Source of the DNA: an uncultured Lachnospiraceae bacterium
GTDB taxonomy: Bacteria; Bacillota; Clostridia; Lachnospirales; Lachnospiraceae
Assembly (NCBI GenBank): GCA_902793335.1
Contig: CADBCZ010000007.1
Span: forward strand, 21,068-85,067
Length of the DNA: 64,000 nucleotides
Direction: 5' to 3'
The notes beneath the pieces were generated by a model. It saw only the letters and a list, made by a program, of their open reading frames with translations. It made no database searches and was not told the DNA's origin. Positions 37,464-46,487 of this stretch are shown piece after piece (positions within the stretch are counted from its first letter, which is position 1; each line of letters opens with the position of its first letter). The position numbers and the translations under genes were made by a program.

Positions 37464-40217
37464 ATGGTTAATGTAAGTGTTATTTTTGCTACATATAATA
37501 GAGAAGATGTTATAGGCGCTGTTCTGGATAAATGGAAAGTTGTAAAAGAAAAATCACATTACACTTTTGAAATAATATGTTCTGATGATGCATCTGGTGA
37601 TAAGACAGTGGATATTATTAGAAAATATGAGAATGAGTTACCTATACATATTATAAATAATGAGCATGGTGGCGCTGGTAAGGCAAGAAATAAAGCGTTG
37701 GAAATGGCTTCGGGTGAATTAGTTATATTTACAGGAGACGACATTTTCCCTGATTACAATTTTATAGACAAACATTATGAAAACTATCTAAAGCATGGTG
37801 ATGATTATTGTACATTAGGAAGAATTGAATGGCATGATGAAATTAAATTAAACCATCTTATGCATCATATAACAAATATTGGTTGTGAACAGTTTGGTTT
37901 TGCAGGATTACCACCGTATTCAATAGTTGATTTTAGGCATTTTTATACTTCAAATATTAGTGTTCCCAAGAAGGCATTGGATAATTTGGACTACTATTTT
38001 GATTTGACATTTGATAGATATGGGTTTGAAGATATTGAATTGGGTTATAGAATTCATAAAAACGGAGTGAAGATTTATTATGATCCGGATATAGTAGCAT
38101 GGCATCATCATATTTATGACAGTGTTGAAAAATTTTGTAACAGACAGTTTTCGGCAGGTGATCAATTAGTTGTATTTGGTCAATTACATCCGGAAATTAT
38201 GACTAACCCTATGATTCCTCCGATAAAAGAGTTTGATATTTTCCTTCATAAAATATCAGATGCTTATGGTGAGAAAGAATCGAATATAGGTAATGATATA
38301 CTTGAATGGATTAATAGATCAAAACAAAGAATTGAAGAACTAGAAAGACTAATCGATGAAACAGATAACAATAAAGACAGAATAGAGTGTTCAGCTTTAT
38401 ATCAATTAATATTTCAATTGTACCTGTACATGGGAATAGGAAATAGAATTATTGAATCTAAAATGATGAAGCAGAGTGTGTTGGCTGAGGCAGCGTACAT
38501 GTTTCTTAATAAAGGAATTTTTCAGATATTCTATTCGGGTAATAATGATTTTTACGAAGAAGCATCATATAAATACAATGTTGATAGCGGACATATAGTT
38601 GTAGAGAAGGATTTTGGACAAATAACCACATTACGTATTGATCCGCTAGATTCGCCTTGTGTTTTAAAAGAGTTAAACATTTATTCTAATGGAGATAAAA
38701 TTGATAATATAGAAACCAATGGCGAGAGCAACAACAAATTAGACTTTTCAAAATGTAGCGATCCTCAAGTATTTGTTACTGGATTTGATCCAACTAAGTC
38801 TTATCAAATTAAGATTGATATGTATCTTGATGTCAGCAAGATGATAGAAGACAGGATACAACAAAGAATTGCTGAAGAACTAGCGATTGGAAGAAGTTAT
38901 AAAGAGAGTGTATACCAGGACCGAAGAATAGTTATACAATTAAAAGAAAAAGATTTAGCTTCTCTAGCTGAATCATATAACAAGGTTATTATGCCAATGT
39001 ATGGGGATAAAGTGCGAATTGATACAGTTGGCAAGGATGTTTTGTTTGAAACCCCATATATTTACGAAATAGAAGAAAAACCTCTTTCAGCAAAGGAATT
39101 TGGTTGTTTAGTTGATATACTTTATACAAAATATGTAGATGGTGTTCCGTTAGATAATGGAAGCGTATTTTGTGAATGTTTAAATGCTAATGGAAAAGAT
39201 ATAATAAAGAAAGATTTTACAGAGCTAAATAATAATACATTAAAAGGGATTAACAGTAAGTTATTTAATATTGATGAGCCACTACTATCAGTAATTATTC
39301 CTAGTTATAATCATGAAAAATATATCAAGATAGCGATAGATAGTGTATTAGGACAAAGCTACAGAAATCTTGAATTGATTATTGTAGATGATGGTTCTAA
39401 AGATAATTCTGTCGAGATAATAAAAGAATATAAAGATGATAGAATAACCTTAGTTGTTCAGGAAAATGCCGGTGCCCATAATGCTATAAACAGAGGAATT
39501 GAGTTATCAAAAGGAAAATACATTGCAATACTTAATTCTGATGACTATTATTCATATGATAGATTTAGAATTATGATCGACAGTATTAAAAAAGAAAGCA
39601 AAGTCAGATTTGCATGTTCTTATATTCAAGTTATTGATTCGGATGGAAATAAACTTGGCGTAAAAGAAGGATGGCATAATATGGAGCCGTGGCAGATAAA
39701 AAATGCTAATCTATCATATAAGATGACAAATGATTTTGATTTAAATCTGTTAATAAGTAATTTTACATCGACGACAAGTAATTTTTTGTTTGAACGTTCA
39801 TTATATGAAGAGATTGGTGGAATGAGAAATCTGAGATTTGTTCATGACTGGGATTTTGCACTTAGGGCTGCGGAAGTTACAGAGTGTAAAATGATTGAAG
39901 AACCATTGATGTATTATAGAGTACATAGTACTAATACAATATCTTCTAATCGAAAATGGATGTTATTTGAGATTGCATGGATTTGGGCCGCTAATATTAA
40001 TAGATTTTTTGGCGGAAAGATATTCAGAGAGGAGGACGATAACGTAAGTATAGTTGAATTGGCAGAATCATTGAATTTACAGGGGAATGACAAAGTATTT
40101 TGGATGATTTTGCTTTATATTTCGGCTAAGAAGAAGTGTGGAGTAAAGAAACCCGAAGAGATTTTGCTTGATGATGAACAGTTAAGAAGTCATTTTATTG
40201 ACTATGTTATAGAATAA
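37464..40217 (+). CDS. Tandem GT2 glycosyltransferase with inserted beta-sandwich-like module
   Basis: 917 residues. Domain 1 (about 1-270) is GT2: NVSVIFATYNREDVI, ICSDDASGDKT and IFTGDDIFPDY. Residues about 350-460 hold a module with TTLRIDPLDSPCVLKELNI and CSDPQVFV, similar to modules in three other proteins of this locus. Domain 2 (about 606-917) is again GT2: LLSVIIPSYNHEKYIKIAI, IVDDGSKDNS and ILNSDDYYSY. It probably adds two kinds of linkage to the export glycan; the inserted module may bind glycan. TTA, ATA and AAT codons are much more frequent than in genes before 37 kb. Confidence 0.87.
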   Translation: MVNVSVIFATYNREDVIGAVLDKWKVVKEKSHYTFEIICSDDASGDKTVDIIRKYENELPIHIINNEHGGAGKARNKALEMASGELVIFTGDDIFPDYNFIDKHYENYLKHGDDYCTLGRIEWHDEIKLNHLMHHITNIGCEQFGFAGLPPYSIVDFRHFYTSNISVPKKALDNLDYYFDLTFDRYGFEDIELGYRIHKNGVKIYYDPDIVAWHHHIYDSVEKFCNRQFSAGDQLVVFGQLHPEIMTNPMIPPIKEFDIFLHKISDAYGEKESNIGNDILEWINRSKQRIEELERLIDETDNNKDRIECSALYQLIFQLYLYMGIGNRIIESKMMKQSVLAEAAYMFLNKGIFQIFYSGNNDFYEEASYKYNVDSGHIVVEKDFGQITTLRIDPLDSPCVLKELNIYSNGDKIDNIETNGESNNKLDFSKCSDPQVFVTGFDPTKSYQIKIDMYLDVSKMIEDRIQQRIAEELAIGRSYKESVYQDRRIVIQLKEKDLASLAESYNKVIMPMYGDKVRIDTVGKDVLFETPYIYEIEEKPLSAKEFGCLVDILYTKYVDGVPLDNGSVFCECLNANGKDIIKKDFTELNNNTLKGINSKLFNIDEPLLSVIIPSYNHEKYIKIAIDSVLGQSYRNLELIIVDDGSKDNSVEIIKEYKDDRITLVVQENAGAHNAINRGIELSKGKYIAILNSDDYYSYDRFRIMIDSIKKESKVRFACSYIQVIDSDGNKLGVKEGWHNMEPWQIKNANLSYKMTNDFDLNLLISNFTSTTSNFLFERSLYEEIGGMRNLRFVHDWDFALRAAEVTECKMIEEPLMYYRVHSTNTISSNRKWMLFEIAWIWAANINRFFGGKIFREEDDNVSIVELAESLNLQGNDKVFWMILLYISAKKKCGVKKPEEILLDDEQLRSHFIDYVIE

Positions 40218-40231
40218 TTTAGGAGTTGTAG

Positions 40232-41905
40232 ATGGATTTATTATTTAACTTATTTAAAAGGAATACAAAACATGAAGACAAATCAAAAACAATTCAAATA
40301 AAGGTTTGTTGGTCGGACGACTCACTGATAAATAAATATAAAGATAAATGTTTTTTGTTAAGTGATAATGTAAGTTTTGTTAATTCTTTTGATAAAAAAA
40401 CAGAATACAAGTATGTATATAATCCTAAGAACAAACCGATGGACCCGAATCAATTTTTCCAGGCAGTTTTATCTTTAATATGGAGAAATATAGATTATGT
40501 AGTAGTTTCGGGAACATTAGATGATTATCCTTTGATTGGAACATCATGTATAGAGGATTCTATTATTTATAATGTTACAACTTGTAAGGACCTTGATACA
40601 ATACAAAAAGGTAATCAGAGTTTGTGTGGTAGGTTATTAAGATTACCGGGAGTTAATGATTGTGAAACAGTCATTGATATTAACGGATTAATAAAAAATG
40701 CCCGGATTGAATATGAAAGTTTTATAATGACCGGTGATAATTCGATCCCACAATCCGCAACTCCGTTAATTACAAAAAAATATAATAAAACTAAAAAACT
40801 TATATTTGTAATGCCTATTTTTATGGCTGTTGGCGGAGTTGAAAGAAATACTATTGAAGTAATGAGGGCATTAAAAGACAAATATGATTTTTGCGTAATT
40901 ACTACGGAAAGGCATAGTAAAGCACAAGGTTCTCTTAATTATCAATTGGATGGATTATGTTTATTTAATATAGATTTACGTGAGCTTGTTGAGTTTAGTG
41001 ATTACCTTCAAGTGTTAAATGTATTAAAAACAATTTACGAGCCTGATGTTGTTTGGTTATGTAACAATTCTCCATGGTTAGAGGATAATTTATTACAATT
41101 CAGAGACGTATTTGCAGATCAGCTAATTGTAGCGCAGGATGTATATGATACTAAATACGGTTGGATTGAATATTATAACACTGAGGGAATTCACTCATTA
41201 GACAGGTATATAGCGGTAAATGAGAAAATCAAGGATACATTTATGGATAAATATAATATCGATGAATCCAAAATCAAAGTTATTTATTCTTTGGTGAATG
41301 ATAAAAAAATAAGAGATGTACTATCGGCGGAATTGGATAAATATTTATTGTTAGATAAATATGGATTGTCTTCCGGAAAGAAACATGTTGCACTTATTGG
41401 AAGAATGACATCTCAAAAGGATCCAATTCGTTTCTTGGAAATAATAAATAATACAATAAATACTATAAAAGACATAGAGTATGTTATTGTAGGAGACGGT
41501 GAATTATCCGGTGAAGTAGACTCTTATATAGAAAAGCATAATTTGGGTGAACATGTTAAACATATTAAATTTGTTGATAGTACTCCTGAGTTATTCCAAG
41601 TATTAGATGGGTTAGTGTTGACATCGGTTTATGAAGGTTTGGCAATAGTAAGTATTGAAGCTATGAGCATTGGTGTTCCTGTTTTCTCTACAGATACCGG
41701 AGATTTGGGTTTGTTTATTTCAAAAACGAACGGCGGACTTATAATTGATGATAGTAAATCAGATATAGATAACTTTGAACAGTGGTATTCAAATATGAAT
41801 GAATATAGAATTAATGCAACAAAACATGCTCCGGAAATGTTAGATTTCTTTTCGGCTAGCAGTATATCTAAGCAATATGAAGAACTATTTGACGTTAATA
41901 AATAA
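40232..41905 (+). CDS. GT4-family glycosyltransferase (GT-B fold)
   Basis: 557 residues. The C-terminal half is a typical GT4 domain: HVALIGRMTSQKDPIRFLEI, IVGDGELSGEV and the EGLAIVSIEAMSIGVPVFS segment with the conserved Glu pair for the nucleotide sugar. The N-terminal acceptor-binding domain begins near residue 187 (KLIFVMPIFMAVGGVERNT). The first roughly 185 residues are an extension I do not recognise. The start follows TAGGAG. Probably acts on the same glycan as its neighbours. Confidence 0.87.
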   Translation: MDLLFNLFKRNTKHEDKSKTIQIKVCWSDDSLINKYKDKCFLLSDNVSFVNSFDKKTEYKYVYNPKNKPMDPNQFFQAVLSLIWRNIDYVVVSGTLDDYPLIGTSCIEDSIIYNVTTCKDLDTIQKGNQSLCGRLLRLPGVNDCETVIDINGLIKNARIEYESFIMTGDNSIPQSATPLITKKYNKTKKLIFVMPIFMAVGGVERNTIEVMRALKDKYDFCVITTERHSKAQGSLNYQLDGLCLFNIDLRELVEFSDYLQVLNVLKTIYEPDVVWLCNNSPWLEDNLLQFRDVFADQLIVAQDVYDTKYGWIEYYNTEGIHSLDRYIAVNEKIKDTFMDKYNIDESKIKVIYSLVNDKKIRDVLSAELDKYLLLDKYGLSSGKKHVALIGRMTSQKDPIRFLEIINNTINTIKDIEYVIVGDGELSGEVDSYIEKHNLGEHVKHIKFVDSTPELFQVLDGLVLTSVYEGLAIVSIEAMSIGVPVFSTDTGDLGLFISKTNGGLIIDDSKSDIDNFEQWYSNMNEYRINATKHAPEMLDFFSASSISKQYEELFDVNK

Positions 41906-41922
41906 TTAAGGATAAATATATT

Positions 41923-42852
41923 ATGGAAATTATTATTATAGGTGGTTGTGGTTTTATTGGCACTAATTTATCAAAGAAGTTAGTTGGTATGGGATATGAT
42001 GTATTAGTGGTTGATAGGAATGATTGTCTGCCGGAGGATTATCCTGTTTCAGTAGATTATTCAAAATGTGATTTTGTCTCCGGAGAAGGACTTGAAGATG
42101 TTATTAGTGAAGATTCTGTTGTCATACATCTTGTAAGTACTAGTGTTCCTAACTCCTCTAATATGCACATTTTAGAAGATGCTATGAACAATATTATTCC
42201 ATCAGTTAGACTTATTGATATTTGTGCAAAGAAAAAGGTTCGGAAATTGGTATATTCTTCATCGGGAGGACAAATATATGGTATCCCTAATACATTACCA
42301 ATAAATGAACATCATGAAACTAATCCACAGAGCGCATATGGAATTCAAAAATTAGCAATAGAAAAATATATGCAATTGTATAAAAAAATGTATGGATTGA
42401 ATATAGCAATAATGAGAATAGCAAATCCATATGGACACGGGCAACAACCATATCGAGGACAGGGTGTTATTGCTACTTTTTTGGCGAGCGCTTTTGAGGG
42501 GCGTGAAATAGAAATCTGGGGTGACGGGACATCAGTTAGAGATTATATTTATATCGATGATTTGATGGATGCATTCTTAAAAGTTATAAAATATGACGGG
42601 GATGAAGAAATTTTCAATATAGGTAGTGGAATTGGTACATCGGTTAATGCGATTTTAGAGGATATTGAAGCTATAACTGATAAAACAATTAACAAACGGT
42701 ATATACCTATAAAAACAGAAAATATAAATGCTAATGTATTGGATTGTGAAAAAGCATATTCTGAGCTTGGATGGAGGGCATACACTCCTATATATGAGGG
42801 AATTAAGAATATGGCGCAGTTTTGGAATTTTGAGAAGCGTAAATTTGATTGA
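41923..42852 (+). CDS. NAD-dependent sugar epimerase/dehydratase (SDR family)
   Basis: 309 residues. Rossmann motif IIGGCGFIGTNLSKKL at the N-terminus, SSSGGQIYG, the catalytic YxxxK in SAYGIQKLAIEKY and GDGTSVRDYIYIDDLMDAF near the C-terminus. These mark an extended short-chain dehydrogenase of the UDP-glucose 4-epimerase type. The nucleotide sugar is not identifiable; it presumably supplies a precursor for this glycan. It is the only obvious sugar-nucleotide enzyme in the locus, so other precursors must come from elsewhere. Confidence 0.88.
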   Translation: MEIIIIGGCGFIGTNLSKKLVGMGYDVLVVDRNDCLPEDYPVSVDYSKCDFVSGEGLEDVISEDSVVIHLVSTSVPNSSNMHILEDAMNNIIPSVRLIDICAKKKVRKLVYSSSGGQIYGIPNTLPINEHHETNPQSAYGIQKLAIEKYMQLYKKMYGLNIAIMRIANPYGHGQQPYRGQGVIATFLASAFEGREIEIWGDGTSVRDYIYIDDLMDAFLKVIKYDGDEEIFNIGSGIGTSVNAILEDIEAITDKTINKRYIPIKTENINANVLDCEKAYSELGWRAYTPIYEGIKNMAQFWNFEKRKFD

Positions 42853-42870
42853 TTGGAGCGAAGAATTAAA

Positions 42871-44229
42871 ATGACAAAAAAATATATTGCGGTAGCGTTA
42901 TTAGTAAGTATAATTATAGCAGTTTTAGTTGGAATAGTAATGCCTAAAGAGGTTGCCTATAAGAAAAATGATATAGAAGTCGACATAGAAACAAGGTTAG
43001 ACAGTGATTCTGAGTTGGCGCTATATTATTTAACTCAAGATGATACGGATTTTAATGAAGGTCATGTTATAAAACAAACTATAAAAAAGAGTGACAGTTT
43101 CGAAACAGTCAGATTTATATTAGATGAATCATCTATCAAATCAATCAGACTTGATTGTGATGCGTCAGTTTCGTATTGGGATATAAAAAATATAACATTA
43201 AAATCAGATGAAACAGAAACATTAGGCGTAGATGATTTAAGTAGCTTTTATTTCAATGATATAAAAAATACAGAAATAGATGGAGATTATCTCTGCATAT
43301 CTACAGGTGATCTTGATCCGTTTATCAGCAAAGATATAGATGTTAAAGTTGAATATATCAGAAACGAAACTAAACGAATTATAACAATATGTATTATTTG
43401 TTTGTTTTTATTTATAATCATGATGTGGAATTGGCGTATTGTACAGGATATGCTTGTGGGAATTTTTGTTTCAAGAAAACAGATAAAGTCTCTTGCAATC
43501 AGTGATTTTAAAAGTCATTATTCAGGTTCTTATTTAGGAATTGTTTGGGGAATTATTCAACCTTTGATGACAATAATTCTCTTTTGGTTTGTATTCCAAA
43601 AGGCGTTTCACTCAAATCCTGTTTCGAATGCACCATTTATTTTATGGTTGATTGCGGGAATGATTCCATGGAACTTTTTCTCAGATGCATGGGTTAGCGG
43701 TACCAGTTCTTTTATATCTTATAATTATATTGTTAAAAAATTAGTATTTAATATAGATATAATACCTTTAGTAAAGATAATGGGTTCATCGATCATAAAC
43801 TTGATTTTTAATGGAATTTTATTAGTTATATATACATTATATGGCTGGTTCCCGGGAGTTCATTTGATTGATATGTTGTACTTTTCAATATGTGTTACAT
43901 TGTATGCATGGGGACTCTCAATGATAACAGCTACTCTTAATGTTTTTATGAAGGATGTTGGACAATTGTTGAGCGTTGTAATACAGTTTTTGATGTGGCT
44001 GACTCCTGTTATGTGGGATTATCATATGTTGGATGCCCATAGCTTCCTTTATTTAATGAATCCATTGTTTTATATAGTCAATGGTTACAGAGAAGCATTG
44101 ATTGATGGACAGTGGTTTTTCCATCAATATAATTTGATGCTGTATTTTTGGTTTGTAACAATAATTGTAAATATAATCGGTATTCGATTAATGAAAAAGT
44201 TAAGGCCGCACTTTGCGGATGTTTTGTAA
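42871..44229 (+). CDS. wzm: ABC-2 polysaccharide export permease with extra N-terminal outside domain (exporter 2)
   Basis: 452 residues, far longer than the usual roughly 260. Residues about 5-27 are an extra membrane segment; 30-168 form an outside domain containing SIKSIRLDCDASVSYWDI, similar to modules elsewhere in the locus; about 169-188 is a second membrane segment. From about 195 the normal permease follows (FKSHYSGSYLGIVWGIIQPL, LWLIAGMIPWNFFSD) with six segments. It probably exports the polymer, and the outside domain may contact it. ATG 42871 is favoured over TTG 42853. Its ATPase partner is next. Confidence 0.87.
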   Translation: MTKKYIAVALLVSIIIAVLVGIVMPKEVAYKKNDIEVDIETRLDSDSELALYYLTQDDTDFNEGHVIKQTIKKSDSFETVRFILDESSIKSIRLDCDASVSYWDIKNITLKSDETETLGVDDLSSFYFNDIKNTEIDGDYLCISTGDLDPFISKDIDVKVEYIRNETKRIITICIICLFLFIIMMWNWRIVQDMLVGIFVSRKQIKSLAISDFKSHYSGSYLGIVWGIIQPLMTIILFWFVFQKAFHSNPVSNAPFILWLIAGMIPWNFFSDAWVSGTSSFISYNYIVKKLVFNIDIIPLVKIMGSSIINLIFNGILLVIYTLYGWFPGVHLIDMLYFSICVTLYAWGLSMITATLNVFMKDVGQLLSVVIQFLMWLTPVMWDYHMLDAHSFLYLMNPLFYIVNGYREALIDGQWFFHQYNLMLYFWFVTIIVNIIGIRLMKKLRPHFADVL

Positions 44230-44247
44230 TAGTTTGAGGTGAATATA

Positions 44248-45540
44248 ATGGCAGAAAGTGTAATACAAGTAGATCATTTATCAAAAATGTATAGATTATA
44301 TGACAATAATATAGATAGGGTAAAAGAAGCATTAAATCCTAGAAAAGTTAATTTACATAAAGAGCATTATGCATTGAATGATATTAATTTTACTGTAGAG
44401 AAGGGTGAAACAGTTGGAATAATAGGTACCAACGGATCTGGTAAATCTACGTTGTTAAAAATAATTACAGGAGTTCTTACACCTACATCAGGTGCTGTAA
44501 ATGTCAATGGCAGAATATCTGCATTGCTTGAATTGGGTGCTGGTTTTAATCCTGATTATACGGGAATAGAAAATGTATATTTAAATGGTGCAATGCTTGG
44601 ATTTTCTAAGCAGGAAATGGATGAAAAACTAGATGAGATTCTTGAATTTGCAGATATAGGTGATTTTGTTAATCAGCCAGTTAAGACATATTCATCGGGT
44701 ATGTTTGTAAGACTTGCATTTGCTGTTGCTATTAATATTGAGCCAGAGGTTCTTATAGTTGATGAAGCTTTATCTGTTGGAGATATATTCTTTCAAGCAA
44801 AGTGTTTTAGAAAATTTGAAGAATTTAAAAAGGAAAATAAAACTATTCTTTTTGTAAGTCATGACTTAGGAAGTATTAATAAATACTGTGATAGAGTAAT
44901 CCTTTTAAATTCGGGAAATGTTGTAAAAGAGGGTAAACCAAAAGAAATTATAGATATTTATAAAAAGATTTTGGTAAACCAATATGATGAAGATGCAGAT
45001 GTTGAGAATGATGAACAAGAACAAGATGAAAACATTTCTCAGGAAATTATTAATGAAAATGATACTCAGGAATGGAAGACACAATTCAATATCAATCCTA
45101 ATGTCGTAGAGTATGGCGACAAAAAGGGAGAAATAGTTGATTTTTGTATAATGGACTCAAACGGAGTAATAACAAACAGTGTTGAAAAGGGTAAGGATTT
45201 TTATGTTAAAATGAGAATCCAATTTCATGGTGATATATATGAACCAATATTTGCATATACGATAAAAGATCGTATGGGTACAGAATTAGCAGGAACAAAC
45301 ACATTATATGAAGACATTCCGGTAGGAGAAAAACATGATGGCGATATGGTCGAGGTGACTTTCAAACAACGAATGAATCTTCATGGTGGTGAATATTTGA
45401 TATCATTTGGATGTACAAGTTATGAGCAAATGGATTTTGTTGTATATCATAGATTATATGACGCATGCAATATAACGGTGATATCATCTAAAAATTCAGT
45501 TGGCTATTTCGATTTAAATAGTCAAATAACCATTAAGTGA
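44248..45540 (+). CDS. wzt: ABC polysaccharide export ATPase with Wzt C-terminal glycan-binding domain (exporter 2)
   Basis: 430 residues. Walker A GIIGTNGSGKST, signature YSSGMFVRLAFAVAI and Walker B VLIVDEALSVGDIFF. An acidic linker near 250-270 (DEDADVENDEQEQDENI) leads to a beta-rich C-terminal domain (about 280-430: IVDFCIMDSNGVITNSVEKG and YLISFGCTSYEQMDFVVYHR) of the Wzt-C type. In E. coli O8/O9a this domain recognises the modified non-reducing end of the polymer before export. ATG 44248 follows GAGGTGA. The following methyltransferase and kinase-like genes fit that mechanism. Confidence 0.9.
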   Translation: MAESVIQVDHLSKMYRLYDNNIDRVKEALNPRKVNLHKEHYALNDINFTVEKGETVGIIGTNGSGKSTLLKIITGVLTPTSGAVNVNGRISALLELGAGFNPDYTGIENVYLNGAMLGFSKQEMDEKLDEILEFADIGDFVNQPVKTYSSGMFVRLAFAVAINIEPEVLIVDEALSVGDIFFQAKCFRKFEEFKKENKTILFVSHDLGSINKYCDRVILLNSGNVVKEGKPKEIIDIYKKILVNQYDEDADVENDEQEQDENISQEIINENDTQEWKTQFNINPNVVEYGDKKGEIVDFCIMDSNGVITNSVEKGKDFYVKMRIQFHGDIYEPIFAYTIKDRMGTELAGTNTLYEDIPVGEKHDGDMVEVTFKQRMNLHGGEYLISFGCTSYEQMDFVVYHRLYDACNITVISSKNSVGYFDLNSQITIK

Positions 45541-45547
45541 TATGTTT

Positions 45548-45558
45548 GGGGGGTGATC
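45548..45558 (+). promoter_or_regulatory. Extended Shine-Dalgarno deciding a TTG start
   Basis: GGGGGGTGATC matches the 16S rRNA 3' end over an unusually long stretch (GGTGATC perfect) two bases before TTG 45561. It argues for that TTG as the methyltransferase start. Confidence 0.75.
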
Positions 45559-45560
45559 TC

Positions 45561-46487
45561 TTGAAAGAAAAAATAGGTGGAGTAAGTTTAAATTATGAGT
45601 ATTACTCTGGAAAAGATTTTTATTCTGATGGAATGATAGAAGATGTATTGTTAGATATTGTAAAAAATAATTCTAAAGATAAGTATGACCATATAATATA
45701 CGAAAAATCAGAATGGCCAATATTGTACCATCTTTCACCTGTTAGAGAGAATATTATAGAGTGGATTCCGTTTAAAGAAAATGCAAAAGTTCTTGAAATA
45801 GGTTCCGGATGCGGAGCCATTACAGGTAAGTTGGCCGAAAAAAGCGGTAATGTCACTTGCGTAGAGTTATCAAAAAAAAGAAGCCTGATAAATGCATATC
45901 GTAATAAAGAAAAAAATAATATAGAAATAATGGTTGGTAATTTTCAGGATATTGAAAAAAATCTGGATGATGACTATGACTATATCTTATTGATTGGTGT
46001 TTTAGAGTATGCTGCATCATATATAAAAAGTAATTCTCCTTATAGAGAATTTTTGGATATTATAAAAAAACATCTTTCAACTAATGGCAAAATTATAGTG
46101 GCTATTGAAAATAAATACGGTTTAAAGTATTGGGCCGGTTGTAAAGAAGATCATGTCAGTCTGTTTTATGAAGGGATAGAGGATTATATTCATACGAATA
46201 GTGTAAGAACATTTTCGAAGAAAGAATTGATATCTCTACATGAATCATGTGGATTAAATATACAAGCATTTTATTATCCATATCCGGACTACAAATTGCC
46301 ATTGCAGATATTTTCAGATGAATATCTTCCTAAATGCGGGGATTTGACAAATAATCTTTTGGCTCTTGATAATGATAGAATTGTCTCGTTTGATGAATCA
46401 AGAGTATATGATAGTCTTATACGTGATGGGATGTTTCAAGATTTTTCTAATTCTTTTCTGATAATATCAGGAATGGAGGAGTTATAA
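45561..46487 (+). CDS. SAM-dependent methyltransferase, possible glycan chain-capping enzyme
   Basis: 308 residues. Class I methyltransferase core: AKVLEIGSGCGAITGKLAE (SAM-binding motif I), VTCVELSKKRS (acidic residue after strand 2) and YILLIGVLEYAASY. About 40 residues precede the core. The TTG start is supported by a very strong Shine-Dalgarno. The gene ends 0 bp before the kinase-like gene and follows the Wzt with a glycan-binding domain. This order suggests it methylates the chain end, like the methyltransferase half of WbdD. Other substrates are possible. Confidence 0.82.
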   Translation: MKEKIGGVSLNYEYYSGKDFYSDGMIEDVLLDIVKNNSKDKYDHIIYEKSEWPILYHLSPVRENIIEWIPFKENAKVLEIGSGCGAITGKLAEKSGNVTCVELSKKRSLINAYRNKEKNNIEIMVGNFQDIEKNLDDDYDYILLIGVLEYAASYIKSNSPYREFLDIIKKHLSTNGKIIVAIENKYGLKYWAGCKEDHVSLFYEGIEDYIHTNSVRTFSKKELISLHESCGLNIQAFYYPYPDYKLPLQIFSDEYLPKCGDLTNNLLALDNDRIVSFDESRVYDSLIRDGMFQDFSNSFLIISGMEEL

